Positions 13,501 through 24,388 of a stretch of DNA of 64,000 nucleotides are shown here, one piece after another (positions within the stretch are counted from its first letter, which is position 1; each line of letters opens with the position of its first letter). Source of the DNA: Patiria miniata (taxonomy: Eukaryota; Echinodermata; Asteroidea; Valvatida; Asterinidae); NCBI RefSeq assembly GCF_015706575.1, contig NW_024037074.1, positions 15,985,334 through 16,049,333 on the forward strand, in the 5' to 3' direction. Made by a program: the position numbers and the translations under genes. The notes under the pieces are model-generated. The model was not told where the DNA came from and ran no database searches. It saw nothing but the letters and a program-made list of their open reading frames with translations.

Positions 13501-16500
13501 AAATGTTCAACAACAGTCTAACAAGTATGCACATATGTATAACTTGCATAGCTTGAACATATGTGAGCTGAACATATTGTTGTCCATGCGTGAAGTGTGC
13601 AGGGCATATCGCCAAATCCAGAACTATCTATTGAGGAGATGACGTACTTTTTCTCCATGACCGCACCGTATCCTTCGCTGATCTCAAACAGGTCTCGGGC
13701 ATCCTTCCAAAACAACAGCTCCATGTACATCTTAGGGTTGGAGGCCGCCATCTCAAAGAACTTGCCCACGATGAACTTGGAAAACTTCACTGTTTCCTGC
13801 GTGGAGAAAAATAAATAAAATAGAAATTGTTAAAGTTATCCTGAGGTACACTTAATTAGTAGGTGGGAGTGTTGCATTTTACTTGACCCATAGGGCAGGC
13901 TATTGTCCCCTGACTGATTGAGTCACTGACTGAGTCACTGACTGAGCCACTCCCTGAGTCACTGACTAAGTCACTGACTGAGTCACTCCCCGAGACACTG
14001 ACTGAGTCACACACTGACTGAGGTTTTTGAGTGAGGCATGGAGTCAGACTATTGTCCTCTGACTAACTGAGTCACTGACTGAGTCACTGACTGAGTCACT
14101 CCCCCAGTCACTCCCCCAGTCACTGACTGAGTCACTGACCGAGTCACACACTGACTGAGGTTTTTGAGTGAGGCACAATCTATTTGGAATCCAAACTCAA
14201 ATAGATGTGAGTTTGAGTCTCATGTAACAGTTTTGAGTAGGACGCTAGACTGCAAACTCCAAGTGGTAAGACGTCTGCACTAGTAAGCAGGAGGTCGTGG
14301 GTTTGAGTCCTACCAGATTAAGTTTGTGATTTTTTTCTTTCAATCACTCAAGACAACAGTGAGAATACAGTGCTTATAAAAAATATGTTGGTAAGGGCAA
14401 AACCCAATTTTGAATTAACATCACCCTTATTAGAATCCATCTTAAGATTACATCAAAATAAGTATCATTTTATTACAGTTCTTTATAATCAAAGTCAATT
14501 GAAAAGATGCAAGTCAAAAGCTGAAACTTTAAACAATTTTTTTAATACCTTCATACTGGTGGTCGATGCAATGGGGTCGTTCACAATCTTCTGAAATATC
14601 CTGAAGAGGGAGATTTGGAAGAGCAAGGCCGTCTTGTCGCAGTCCCAGGAGACGCGGTGTAGCATCTTGACGATGCAGTGGTTGGTTAGAGCCGAGTTGC
14701 TACGGTAATCTTTTAGCAGCTGGACATAGCAACGTATTACCTCGGGATGGCTGAACCTACAGGGAAGCATTTTACAATTTTCACAACAGCTTATAACAAT
14801 TGGGTGAAAGACTGACATTATTAGAGAAAGCACACAAATTTTGATTCAATTTTCAAGACTGAGTAAAAGAGGATGATTTCAATCCTATAAATTTTTTTTC
14901 AATTTATAATGTTATAAGTGTGAAGTGAAAACGACTACTTACTTGTTGATGAAAACCTTTAAGTTGAATTCCTCCTCCGTTCTGTCCTCTCTTCTTTCTG
15001 CCTCCAAGAGCTCATCTTCTTCATCTACAGCAGAAAGGAAAAGGGAACAGAATTTGTCTGAGTAGGAGGAACTATGCCATTTATGTGAAGCCAATTGCCA
15101 TCTTTCCATATGCATGTTTCCCGTCTGTTTGGAGTACGCATGCATATTTGGGCCAAATGTAAACTAAAGGCCTAACTGTGCAACGGAGGCTAACTGGGCT
15201 AAAAACAGTCTTGTCTCTATAAAGTACACGTTTGTGAAAGGGTTAAACATGGGGTGTTAAACATGGATTAGAACTAGAGTTGAGAGCCAGTCCCTCACAA
15301 GTCAAATCACAAGTCAATCACAAGTCAATCACAAGTCACTCACAAGTCAATCACAAGCCAATCACAAGCCATTCACAAGTCAGGACACAAGCAACAGGGG
15401 ATGACCAAGGACAACTGCGTGTTGTTTTTTCATATCAATTTCACTAGCTTGTGACTTGACTGAATGCCTTGTGATGGACTGGTGATGTTTTGATTACAGC
15501 TGTAAATTGGACACACTAACTGCTTCAATTCTGTCACGGTTTGACATCTCTTGTTGGAGATCAAGCCTTGCACTACTGGCCCTATTACAACTGTGACTGT
15601 ATCAAACACTGCATGCACCTAGGTAATAAGAAAGGAGATTTTACCTTCAAATTCCTCTTCATTTACATCATTTGCTTCATCCACAGGTGGCGGTGGGGCT
15701 GCTACTGTACAACAAGGAGATAAAGTTTCTCAAATCACCAAAATGCTCTTCCAACTTGATTCAAAACTTACTTTAGGCAGAGTCTTATACCTCAGGAGAA
15801 TCCTGTTTTTTTTCGTGTCGGATTCTTTTTGAATTGTTCCTATTTGGAATACAGAGTGCAGGCCTCTGATGCATTGTTCTCAACATGTTCCGACTTGGAA
15901 CGAAATTTCAGAGAATTTTTCCCTATTGGAGTACCAAACATTCTTTGGCCATATTCGCAGTGGCAAACAACACCAATTGCCATTTTGAACAGGTAGTGCT
16001 CCCAACGGAATGATCCGAGCATTCAACAAAGCGCAAATTGGAACTGACATGTTGAAAACACAATATGGACTGCAGCAGTATCTGAACCTGAACCTGCAGA
16101 ATACCGTACCGGTGCTCCACCAACTGAGCTATCAAGCCTTAGGTTGGCGGTCTCTCAATTTTGTCAATTGGAGAAATGACGTGAAATCTGTAAAAATTTT
16201 GGTGCAAGGCAAAAAGTCTGTTAAAGCGATGAGAATCCCTTCTTTCTCAAGTTTAATTTCTCAAGAGTTGTTATGGTGGAAACATTTCTCCTCTCACATA
16301 CCGTTGAGGTTTGTGAAGTGGATTTCTCGGAGCGCCATGAATTCATCCTCAGGCCCAATGTCTACCGCCCCAAAGATGTCATTCTCTGGCCACACCTCCC
16401 TAGCGGCACGGAGCAGGGCGATGGAATCACCGGGCTGACCGGTACGAAGACTGCGCTGAATACGCACCATGGCATCAGCCCTGCACGACAAATCAAACAA

Positions 16501-19500
16501 ACAGCAGGTATGCAACTGGTTAGTCATAAAAACACAGGAAAATTCCAAGGTTTAGAACCACTTTCTACAGTGTTTTTCAATTTAAATATTTCGTGACACT
16601 TCAAAAAGAGTTAAACATTCTATTTTTACCTCTGTTCTTCCACAGGTAACTCCGACGCAGCGTCAAATGGCACAGCGTTCTCTGGGATGTCCTCCCGGCC
16701 TTGAAACATGGCCGACAGGTCAGAGGTTATGTTATCCCACAATGCATTGAGCTCTTCGTCGGCCTCACCAGGCTGCTCTGCATGTTGTTGTCGCTGAGCT
16801 GTGGGACGACGTCGCCGCTGCTTCTGCTTACGTTTCTTTTTCTGGGACACAAATCACAACTCGTTCTTAATTTTTTTTTCTTCTAAGTTCCCTTTGTTTT
16901 AAACTTGAACATCTATCTTTATTTCAGGGCCCAATTTCAATTTCATACAGCTGTTAAATTGACCTTCCTCAATACTACAAAATCCTTCAAGATCTCCTGG
17001 TGAATTTCGAAACATCTCAAAGGTAACAGGTTAATCAAGTCATTGGTGTTATGATTCTGATTACCTACCTGGACCATAATGGTGTTCTTGCCTTTGCAGT
17101 ATCTTTCCAGCATCTTGATGAAAGTGTGCGTAGTCTCTATCAAGTCCTTTAAGTAGGATCTGGCAACAAAAAAAATAATCAAAGAAATTTGATTTCAAAA
17201 TTTGAAAGTAGTGAATGCGTTTAGAACATTAGCTTAAGAAATCTCTTGTCACCAACTTGAAAATGTCCCGAAGATGCATATAGAATTTGAATTAGCAGGC
17301 AGTCAGCATTGGAAATTCTCAGTTTGTCTGTGTTCAGTTTTGAAAACTTGTGATAATTTTTAACTTCAGCAAACTGCTTGAGCATGAGAAATAGAAAATT
17401 GAAACTCTGCAAGTGTAGATTTTCTAGCAAAATTTTTTCAACTATTATGATATGAGCAATTTCAGCATTATGTAATGTTCGTGACCGAGCTTTTAAAAGT
17501 CCTCAGTGAACAATCCTGAAAGTGTATTTCTCAAATTTCATACATCCATCCTCTAGCAATGGTCAAGAAGATTACAAACTAGGAGTTTTGGATCATTTTT
17601 CCTGAATCAGTAATTAGATATAATGTTTAAGTGACTCTGTCACGGACATTACACTTCCCTTCATAAATGCTGAAATTCCCCTAACACAATCTAGCAGAAA
17701 TACAGCCACTCACTTAGGCACGGATTATTTCAATTTATCTGAGTTAACTTCACCCGTATTCACCTTGTGCAATAGACCTCATTGTACTTCTTGAGTAGAG
17801 TCAGGAACACTTCGCGATACTCTATGACATAGAAGATGTTGCTCTGGATCACCCTGGCCGATTCCCGTATCTTGGGGTCACCGGAGCGCGCCATTGCATC
17901 CACACTGGCAACCAGCTCGCCGTAGGCCTTCAGGCCCAGATGCATTCTGGGAATTCAAGAAAAGTCAGTATATTTATTGCCGTTTTCTAACAACAGGTTG
18001 GCGTAGCTGTACTTTCCCCGCCTTCTGAGCAGCTGAGATACTGCCATTTTTGTGCAAACAACTACTTCAAACAATAAAAACCTACACAGATACCCAAATA
18101 CTCCTGGGTGGGGAGAAGCAACTTGTGACAAAGTGCCTTGCCCAAGGACATATGCACTGCAATCCACACACTGGACTCAAACCCACAACCTGCAGATTTT
18201 CCCACACAAACTTGAGCTCAATGCACCATACCACAAGGCCACAGCGCTCCACAAAAGCACTTTGATGAACTCAAAATTAGTCACATGACAATCAAACTAC
18301 ACAGGAGTAGTGTTGAACCAAAAGCTTTCGTCTGTTTTAAAACAAGCAAATCCTTATTGAAAAACATGTCAAATTAAACTTATGATATCCAAATGTCTTA
18401 TAAATTGGGACAAAATTATCCTACCTTTTAGACCACGCAGGGGCTTCTTTCTTGTCTGTTGTCATCATGTCCAAATACTTGATGATTTGGGTTTGAACGT
18501 AGAAGAAAGACTGCACAGAAAATGTCTCACTAAAGAAGGGAAATATAAGAAAGCGGATATGGTTGATATAAGTTTGTAAATGACAAAGCCATCCCAGCAG
18601 ATGAAGACTTCGCTTTTGGAGGTAACCACAGTCAAAACATCAAATAATTCATATTATAAATATAAAAAGCAAAACTTTCTGATGAACTTAATTTTTCAAA
18701 GCAGATTAAGTTTACATGTACAAATGTTTCAGTTTCTTTAATAAACAACTGAAGTGTGGGAAACCATTAAAAAACTTATTTCACTTAAAATACCTTTCTA
18801 AAGCTTTGGATCGTACAAAAGTACCAAAAAAAGGGACAAAATTTACAGAAAAATGTTTATCCTGCCCTACACCCAATACTGGTTACCTGACAATGTCCAC
18901 TCTGAATCTGTGAAGTCGGTTGAATTCCATGAAGAACCGCATGGCCCACAGGTAGAAGGAATCGTCGTTTTCCTGGGCACGCTGGTGCATGATGTGATCC
19001 TTCAAAGGTCAAAGATGCAGAAAGAACATTCAATATAATAGAAAATCTGATTGAATGTTTGAAGGTCAGCATGGGCGAAAATATTATCAAGCCAAAAGAA
19101 ATGTAAAAAAATCAAAGAACTTTAATCCCAGATTGCACGAATGGGTCTTTTTCAGTTAGGTTTCACAAAAACCAACCATTGCAACGAGCCACAGAATTTT
19201 CAAGTTTTTTGCTTTTAATGGTAAAATAAAAATTCTGATAATTTGTGGTAACAAAATTTGCCAAGAATACCTGTTTATTCTGCAAAAAGGGAAAACATTA
19301 CTTTGTTTATATTATTTTATTTTTGTTTATGTTTGTGGAAAGGGGCAGTGAATTGTAGGGAAAAGGATTACAAGAATTTAAGGGCAAGGGGGAAGGATCA
19401 TAGTTGTGGCAATTTCTCGACAATGAGACAAGCAAACGGCACTAACCTTGACGGCATGCATGAGGGGATTGTAGCAGTTCTCGATGAACAGAATGCAGAA

Positions 19501-22500
19501 TTCCTTGAGGAACAGACGGATGCTCAAGGTGGACCTGAGTTAAGGTGAAAGAATAGGTATGCAAGGTCTTTGAGTTAACTCTCATTCCTATGAAAAATAT
19601 GCACAAGTATCCTACAAATACCAGAGAAAGAATCATCATCAAAATAATAACAAATTGTTCAAGTCATCTTAAGTCATCGTTTTCATCGGCAAGATTTCCT
19701 TCAAACATTGCCCAGTGTTCACACGAGGTGCCCCTTATCAAGAAAAAAATTGGGCACAAAAATTCACTTCATTCCAAATTCCTTCCAAAGCAAAAAACAA
19801 TACTTTTTTGTACTTTTGTGGTTCAAAGTTTTAATTCAGATGTTGTTATATAACAAACTGTCTCACTGTACTTAAAGTAAAAATCAAAACTACATTTCCA
19901 AAGCTTAAGACAATTTTGAAAAAAGTGAGTCACATTTTAAGTGTTACGACCAGTTCCCAAAAACAAAAGTTTCACAAGGAGAAATATTCCAAATTTAAAA
20001 ACACTTTCTGAAAAACGGGGACAAAGATGAGAAAGGGCTCGATGTTAAAATGAAAAAGTACACATACATCATTCAGAAAATATCCTTAAATTTGGCCAAG
20101 TTCGGGTTTACCCTACAATTGACAGGAAACTTGAAGAGTACCTGCGTGTGATTGACGTGTCCTTCATCGGCATCCTGTTCTTGGGTTTCTTCTTGGGTTC
20201 CTTCTTGTTGTCGAAGGTGATGTTATTGGAGTTCTGAATGGCGGCGTGGTATATGATGTCACGGTCGCTGATAGACTTCATGTTCTTCACGCAAAACGTT
20301 CCACCAAAACGCGAATGTCTGTGGTAGAAAAAAAAATTAATAATGCGTTATCCTCAAATTGAACAAAATATGTTCAATTCTGTGAAGACATATCAAATTG
20401 GCCCAAATATCCAATCTCGGAATCTCTAAGCAAAAACCTAAGTGCACATATGACTTAATTACAAATCACTAAGTAGTGAGTTTCTGTCATTCGACTCAAA
20501 AACTGAACATGTACATATGCAAATATTCAACCTATGACCTTATATGTACTTCTTTTTAACCTCTGACCTTGCACTAGTTGCCATGACCTTTGCCCTCTTC
20601 TCGGCCAGTTCCTGCTGCCTGATCATCTCCAGTTCCTGTTCGTCTTTCTGTCGTTCGCTGGCCAGACGTGCTTCCCCAGCCTTGGCAACTTGTTCCGGAG
20701 TCTATGAAATAATTTTAAGGTTGTCAGTATTTCATATGAACGAAAGGAAAAATATTTTGAAATTATTGTAATGTTTTTTAAAATCAAAATTTGTTAACTT
20801 CCCCCTCCCAAAAAAGAATTTGTAATATTAAAGCTTGGTCCTCTCAGAGTGGTCTCCATTTCCTATATCCCAGGTCTTCAGCATAGCGTGTGTTGCTAGA
20901 ATGAGTGACTTTTGGCTTCTGACTAGCACCCCTTCAACATCTACACTGACAAAATGGGGAACTGCCAACATAAGGCTGGATAGCTCAGTTAGTAGAACAC
21001 CGGAACGGCATTCCAGAGGTCGCAGGTTCAAACCCCGCTCCTGCCAATTTCTTTGTTCAAAAATGTTTTGAATTGTGTAACATTAGCAGGGGTTATAATT
21101 AGGTCGCTGCACTTTTACCATACCTGTTCTCTAAACATGAGTGAGATGATTTCCACAGCATGCATGCACCACTGCTGTTCAGCCTCTGAGCTAGCAATGT
21201 ACAGAATCAGCTTATCCATGCCACTCATGTTGAGAGCCCACAGCACCTGGTCGTGAACACTCGCATCGTCGTCAGTGCGCTGTACATTAAAGAATGACAA
21301 GAAAGTGCTTATGAGTATCAGCTTTATCATTATCGTGAGCTGGGGCAAATTTCATGGGTTTTCTCCAAGAAAATTTTTGTTATCAAAAGCAGATTACCAG
21401 CCAAAATGATATGCAACAATTTGTGTTTGTGACTGCTTCTCCCACTTCTGTTGGATTACAAACACGGAAAAAATATATAAATTGCACATCATTTAAAAGC
21501 TTAATAACTCAAATTCCAAAACTCTCTAGAATGATTTTTTTGATAACTGTCAGATGTCATGGAATTGGGTCACATATAACTTCACATAACAATTTTTCAT
21601 TAACCTTGGTAAGAACAACCCAAATTTACCAGAATTGATTTGTAATAAAAAAAAATCCTATTTTTATTCAATTTAAAAAACAGTCCCCTTGTATGGCGTT
21701 TCCAAAGGATTCAAGATTCGGACAAAAATGTTACCTTTTCATAACCGGGGTCAGCAGGAACATGGAGGATGTTTCTCACAAGGAGCAGAATCCTCTCCAT
21801 GAGGAGGGTGTGGTCTTCCCGACGACTTTCCCACTCCTGAGGAAAAGAATGATAAAAGGACCGAGTAAAATTTATTAAAAAAATTAATAAATGATTGCAC
21901 TGCGGGCCTATTACTCAACAGACTAGCAATAGTTCGTATTCTGAGCAAATGCTGCTTTGGAAGTCCAAACAAACATAGATACCAGGTTATTGATATTGGT
22001 GTGCATTCACGGGCAGAACGGGAACCGGGTACCCTATTGAAGTAAAAAACGGGTATCCGTAAAAGAAACCCAACCCTAAAATTCAAATCCCAAAGGGCCT
22101 TATATGGCTTCACGGTACAAACTGAAACTTTTGCATGCATCATCTGTCCCTCATTAAATTGCACGTAAACACGAAATCTATTTTGGTTTTGCACATCGCT
22201 TGTCTTCATTTTGAAAATTCCCCAAGAATGGCATACGAAACTACCCCCCCCCCCCTCAAAGTGTTCTAGCGATGCTCCTGACATATTAATTTTAAGTTCT
22301 AAATGATTAGAAATGCAATAGCTAATCTGGAATGATTCAGTCACGTACCAAGTCCAGGAGTTTCTTCAGCTTGCGAGCAAGGAGCCCCATCAACTCCTCA
22401 TCGGCAAATGCCTCCTTGTAAGACTGCAGATGAGACAAGACTTCCAAGAAGTAGTTCCGGAACATCTTGTCCTCGGGGACTTTTTGGAAACATATCTCCG

Positions 22501-23829
22501 GCGACTGGGTCAGATTAACGAGAAGCCTGCAATGAAAAAAAAATGAGAAATTATTAATGGGATATGAAAGGATTTGCTAAACCACAGACGGAAACTGACC
22601 AGGTTCACATTTTGAATTTTGAAAAATTTCAGTTGTGCAAAGATAACTGACTGATGTAACCTTTGCAGGATCGACTCCCAAATTGGTTATTTTTCTTATT
22701 TTGTGATCGAAAAAGTGATAAGGTATTTAAACATAGAGCCCCACAGTATTCTCAATAAGGGTTGGTAAATTCCAAACTGCGACAAAACAATGAATATTCA
22801 ATGATTGAAGCCGAACTGCAAAGACTGTTTTTTTTACTCTAGACTTGGACACGGACTTGTGTGGAAGCTGACAACCAACAAGGATCTGGAAAATGTGCGA
22901 CTAGAGATTTGTAAAAATTATGGTCAATATGGACCTTATGCAAGTTTCGAACAGCTCCGTGTCCTTGTTGTACTGCTTCGTGATGTACAGCAGGTCGTTC
23001 TGGAGAATCTGTGCATTGCCAAGCTGGCGGCGAATGTCGCACGTCTCATCCTCGCGTCGAAGGAAACGGATCAGATCTTTCAGTGTTTCTGAAAAAAAAA
23101 ACACATAGAAATAGCATCAATATGAAACAACATCTACCGCATACTGCTTTGTGAATCATTCATCAATGCAAAAGATCGACTTGAAACAGAACAAAAGTGA
23201 CTAAAATATGATTAAAAAAAAGGATGATTTCGGCGGCTGTGTTGGGGACAAATTTCACGGCCTCCGCCATTTTCGATTCCGCTAAGTAAAGTACAACATA
23301 GTTTTGTTTTCAGCGCTAAATGTAAAATTCCTGATGAGCATTTGAGCTGGAGTTTCTCAAGCTACCTTTACTTTAGGCTCTAGGAAACAATCATGTTTAT
23401 GGCCTAGTATAACAAGGTGAAACTTGCACCTATTTTTACACAGTTTCAGCAACAAATTTGGAAATTGCGATTTCGCTGGACTCCCTTTTCATAATTCTTT
23501 AATATTCTTAATACTTAATAATATGTCAATCATATGAATTTGTTATGTTATCATTATCAGCGACAACCGGCAACCCTGCCCATCAGCCCATGCCCTGCCT
23601 AAACTGTTATTTGCTATGTTACTATACTAATACTAGCCTAGATTCCATCTCCACCCCCCTCCCCAAAAATATAATAATTAATGAATTAGACCTTAACTAA
23701 AGCCCAAAGGCCAAACTCACCAAGGCAGTCAGGTTCCTTCTGGTATTTATTCCCTTCTAAGCAACCCAGAGCACTGCAGGCTGACACAAGTTCCACGTTC
23801 ATGGTCGAGTACATTGTCGACTCCATCAT
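7596..23829 (-). CDS. TIMELESS: TIMELESS (TIMEOUT-type) replication fork protection protein, 30 coding exons
   Basis: Complete 1,367-aa orthologue of human TIMELESS (1,208 aa). Exons in gene order: 23829-23721, 23088-22935, 22526-22349, 21836-21735, 21279-21124, 20701-20568, 20318-20142, 19534-19447, 18999-18887, 18529-18425, 17946-17764, 17159-17069, 16841-16630, 16480-16302, 15704-15645, 15024-14943, 14756-14549, 13796-13648, 13025-12937, 12427-12366, 11917-11865, 11732-11653, 11521-11301, 10932-10890, 10621-10448, 10213-10145, 9806-9688, 9143-8740, 8446-8280, 7738-7596. All junctions are GT-AG and the phases close to one frame of 4,104 nt ending in TGA. The start is the first Met of [14 protein letters not shown]; an in-frame TGA lies 18 bp upstream. 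Near-identical blocks to human include [26 protein letters not shown] and ETFWRIP. Family knowledge: with TIPIN it couples helicase and polymerase at forks, supports ATR-CHK1 signalling and cohesion, and is nuclear. The length excess over human lies largely in acidic, Ser-rich segments near the C-terminus. Exon ends may each be off by a few bases. Confidence 0.96.
7930..8139 (-). mobile_element. tRNA-derived SINE, copy 1, with 30-bp target duplication
   Basis: Inserted in the last TIMELESS intron. A 30-bp exact direct repeat (7900-7929 and 8140-8169, beginning ATCATGGATGCAGCAGAGGT) brackets the element. Read on the minus strand it carries a B-box-like GAGTTCGAGTCCAGCCTGG followed by a central block with the words TTGGGCAAGGCACTTTGTCA and CCCACCCAGGAGCAGATGGG. 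The same block is at 12583-12780 and 18041-18253. The perfect duplication implies recent insertion. The head is tRNA-like; the mobilising LINE is not visible. Confidence 0.85.
8740..10213 (-). other. TIMELESS PARP1-binding-like region (residues ~1068-1160)
   Basis: Exons 26-28 encode [37 protein letters not shown] and [20 protein letters not shown]. These align with human TIMELESS residues within about 1000-1098, the region reported to bind PARP1. Conservation here across deuterostomes would imply that the PARP1 contact is old. The identity of the region is read from sequence; that it binds PARP1 in this animal is inference. The rest of the C-terminus is acidic, Ser-rich and CK2-site-like (SDSDDG, SSDDDSD, ESDSDED). 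Confidence 0.7.
9975..10030 (-). repeat. tRNA-like fragment (dispersed family, copy 1)
   Basis: The reverse strand reads GTTGGTAGAGCACC, then GGTATTCTGGAG, then GAGGTTCGAATCCTG, that is, a D-arm, anticodon-arm and B-box remnant. No proper acceptor stem closes it, so it is a tRNA-derived repeat or pseudogene and not a working tRNA. It lies in the intron between TIMELESS exons 26 and 27 and resembles the units at 16075-16138 and 20974-21045. Confidence 0.6.
11301..13025 (-). other. TIMELESS tandem Myb/homeodomain-like repeats (residues ~828-960)
   Basis: Two consecutive units share the pattern W-R-E-E/D...L..LY/LFE, then D.....I...I, then a T.R/KR.....L...G segment. The first starts [18 protein letters not shown] (exons 19-21) and the second [19 protein letters not shown] (exons 21-23). 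Family knowledge places DNA-binding or protein-binding helical repeats at this position in TIMELESS. The block is followed in exon 23 by a basic RRGRRG and then nine consecutive aspartates at residues 980-988. The nine-Asp run is encoded by GAT/GAC repeats and is probably length-polymorphic. Confidence 0.7.
12583..12780 (-). mobile_element. tRNA-derived SINE, copy 2
   Basis: About 85-90 percent similar by eye to the copy at 7930-8139, over its whole length and in the same orientation. The minus strand shows the B box GGGTTCGAGTCCAGCC and the central CCTTGGGCAAGGCACTTTAT block. It lies in the intron between TIMELESS exons 19 and 20. I see no clear flanking duplication, consistent with greater age than copy 1. 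Confidence 0.8.
13292..13385 (+). repeat. Dispersed repeat with hammerhead-like core (copy 2)
   Basis: Contains TGAGAAAAATCCTGAGATCG followed by AAACATTAGACC, then TTTCAGGTC and AAGCAG, the same order of blocks as at 2145-2255. The small hairpin plus CGAAAC is closer to a hammerhead consensus on its 3' side, while the CUGANGA part is altered. It lies in the intron between TIMELESS exons 18 and 19. Confidence 0.4.
13901..14175. repeat. Minisatellite of GAGTCACTGACT units in two larger blocks
   Basis: A 12-bp unit (GAGTCACTGACT and variants with CCC) is repeated many times. The array consists of two higher-order blocks of about 130 bp, each beginning with CTATTGTCC.CTGACT and ending ACTGACTGAGGTTTTTGAGT. 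The block duplication therefore happened after the 12-mer expansion. It lies in the intron between TIMELESS exons 17 and 18. Confidence 0.85.
14252..14320 (+). repeat. tRNA-Thr-like pseudogene or SINE head
   Basis: CCAAGTGGTAAGACGTCTGC and GAGGTCGTGGGTTTGAGTCC match the D arm and T arm of the tRNA-Thr found at 24389. The anticodon stem does not pair properly and the acceptor stem is missing, so I call it a derivative of that tRNA. Confidence 0.55.
15286..15487. mobile_element. Foldback element with CACAAGTC arrays (copy 1)
   Basis: The left half (15291-15390) is a run of CACAAGTCAAT-type units. The right half (15446-15485) holds the reverse complement form CTTGTGACTTGACT and CTTGTGATGGACT. 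The arms can fold on each other through tandem subrepeats. The same architecture occurs at 60778-61066, so this is a mobile family rather than a local minisatellite. It lies in the intron between TIMELESS exons 15 and 16. Confidence 0.65.
16075..16138 (-). repeat. tRNA-like fragment (dispersed family, copy 2)
   Basis: The reverse strand reads GGCTTGATAGCTCAGTTGG, then GAGCACCGGTACGGTATTC, then GCAGGTTCAGG. The A-box side is very tRNA-like (TAGCTCAGTTGG); the T arm is degenerate. It lies in the intron between TIMELESS exons 14 and 15. Not expected to be functional. Confidence 0.6.
17456..17679. mobile_element. Old inverted-repeat (MITE-like) element in TIMELESS intron
   Basis: AATTTCAGCATT...TGTAATGTTCGTGACCGAG on the left is mirrored by CTCTGTCACGGACATTACA...ATGCTGAAATT on the right, with an indel in one arm. 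The arms have diverged, so it is not recent. No coding capacity and no clear target duplication. Confidence 0.5.
18041..18253 (-). mobile_element. tRNA-derived SINE, copy 3 (diverged)
   Basis: Shares the central block (CCTTGGGCAAGGCACTTTGT, CCCACCCAGGAG on the minus strand) and the B-box region with the copies at 7930 and 12583, but with more substitutions. It is the oldest of the three. It lies between TIMELESS exons 10 and 11. All three copies share the minus orientation, the same as the host gene. Confidence 0.7.
20974..21045 (+). repeat. tRNA-like fragment (dispersed family, copy 3)
   Basis: GGCTGGATAGCTCAGTTAGT, GAACACCGGAACGGCATTCC, GAGGTCGCAGGTTCAAACCCC and CTGCC follow in tRNA order over 72 bp. 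The acceptor stem has at least one mismatch, the anticodon loop lacks the usual U33, and the B box is altered (TTCAAA). Best read as a tRNA-derived repeat; a decayed tRNA gene is the alternative. It is on the opposite strand to TIMELESS, in the intron between exons 5 and 6. Confidence 0.55.
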
Positions 23830-24088
23830 CGTGTTGTAGACGGCTGATCAGCTGATGCGCAAGCCAAAACAACAATGTCCGTGATCTAGTATCGGGAGAT
23901 CGAGTGCCGTGTCGATTGTCAGACACCAAAACAATGCAGATTAACTCAGCAGTACATTAATCATTTAAAGAAAGAAGCACACACCTCACATATTCTACAT
24001 TACACTGCAAAGAAACTGCCACTTGTTTGCTTTAAAATCTCCAAAACTTAAACACAATCTTCTCGCACACTGCAACAGGCGCCTGAAT

Positions 24089-24115
24089 GCGCGAAAATAC
24101 AAAAGTTCCCGCGAA
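24089..24115. promoter_or_regulatory. Putative E2F sites in the TIMELESS promoter
   Basis: About 260 bp upstream of the TIMELESS start codon, GCGCGAAA (24089-24096; TTTCGCGC on the gene's strand) matches the E2F consensus TTTSSCGC exactly. TTCCCGCGAA at 24106-24115 contains the TTCCCGC core in a nearly palindromic form. The surrounding 24060-24120 is CpG-rich compared with flanking AT-rich DNA. E2F control would fit an S-phase gene; function is inference. Confidence 0.5.
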
Positions 24116-24388
24116 GTTCAGCTGGACGTTCACCTTCTGACCTTTGACATGCAGGCTCATTCAAATTGAATAATTTTAACAGTCTAAACAAATTACACAA
24201 TTTTAAACAAGAACATGTACTCAGTACACTTTAAAAAAATATTTTTTTTTAAATAACTCATGCTAAAGCTGAAGGTAATTTGACGTATTTTTTTGTAACA
24301 AAAACAAGTTTGCAAAATTACAATTTTTGATTAAGGTTAAAACGTAAAATTATTCAATACTAATGAAATCGCTGAGCTGGCAATGCAT

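Larger units (their letters stand above)
17069..23829 (-). other. TIMELESS N-terminal helical domain (exons 1-12, residues 1-530)
   Basis: This block encodes the conserved all-helical TIMELESS domain, which in human carries the TIPIN-binding surface. Recognisable landmarks are [18 protein letters not shown] at residues 20-37, the RREDET and [11 protein letters not shown] segment, [32 protein letters not shown], the [13 protein letters not shown] segment and [15 protein letters not shown]. No conserved block of the human domain appears to be missing. The basic stretch [12 protein letters not shown] that follows at residue 531 (exon 13) is a likely nuclear localisation signal, and human TIMELESS has a basic run at the same place. 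Confidence 0.9.

Noticed and set aside
15291-15390. CACAAGTC array considered as a CRISPR-like array
   Set aside because: Units are short, contiguous and lack spacers, and the genome is eukaryotic.
7596-23829. Circadian clock TIM (insect TIM1) identity
   Set aside because: The exon-by-exon match is to vertebrate TIMELESS/TIMEOUT, including the basic signal, tandem Myb-like repeats and PARP1-binding-like segment, which point to the replication paralogue.
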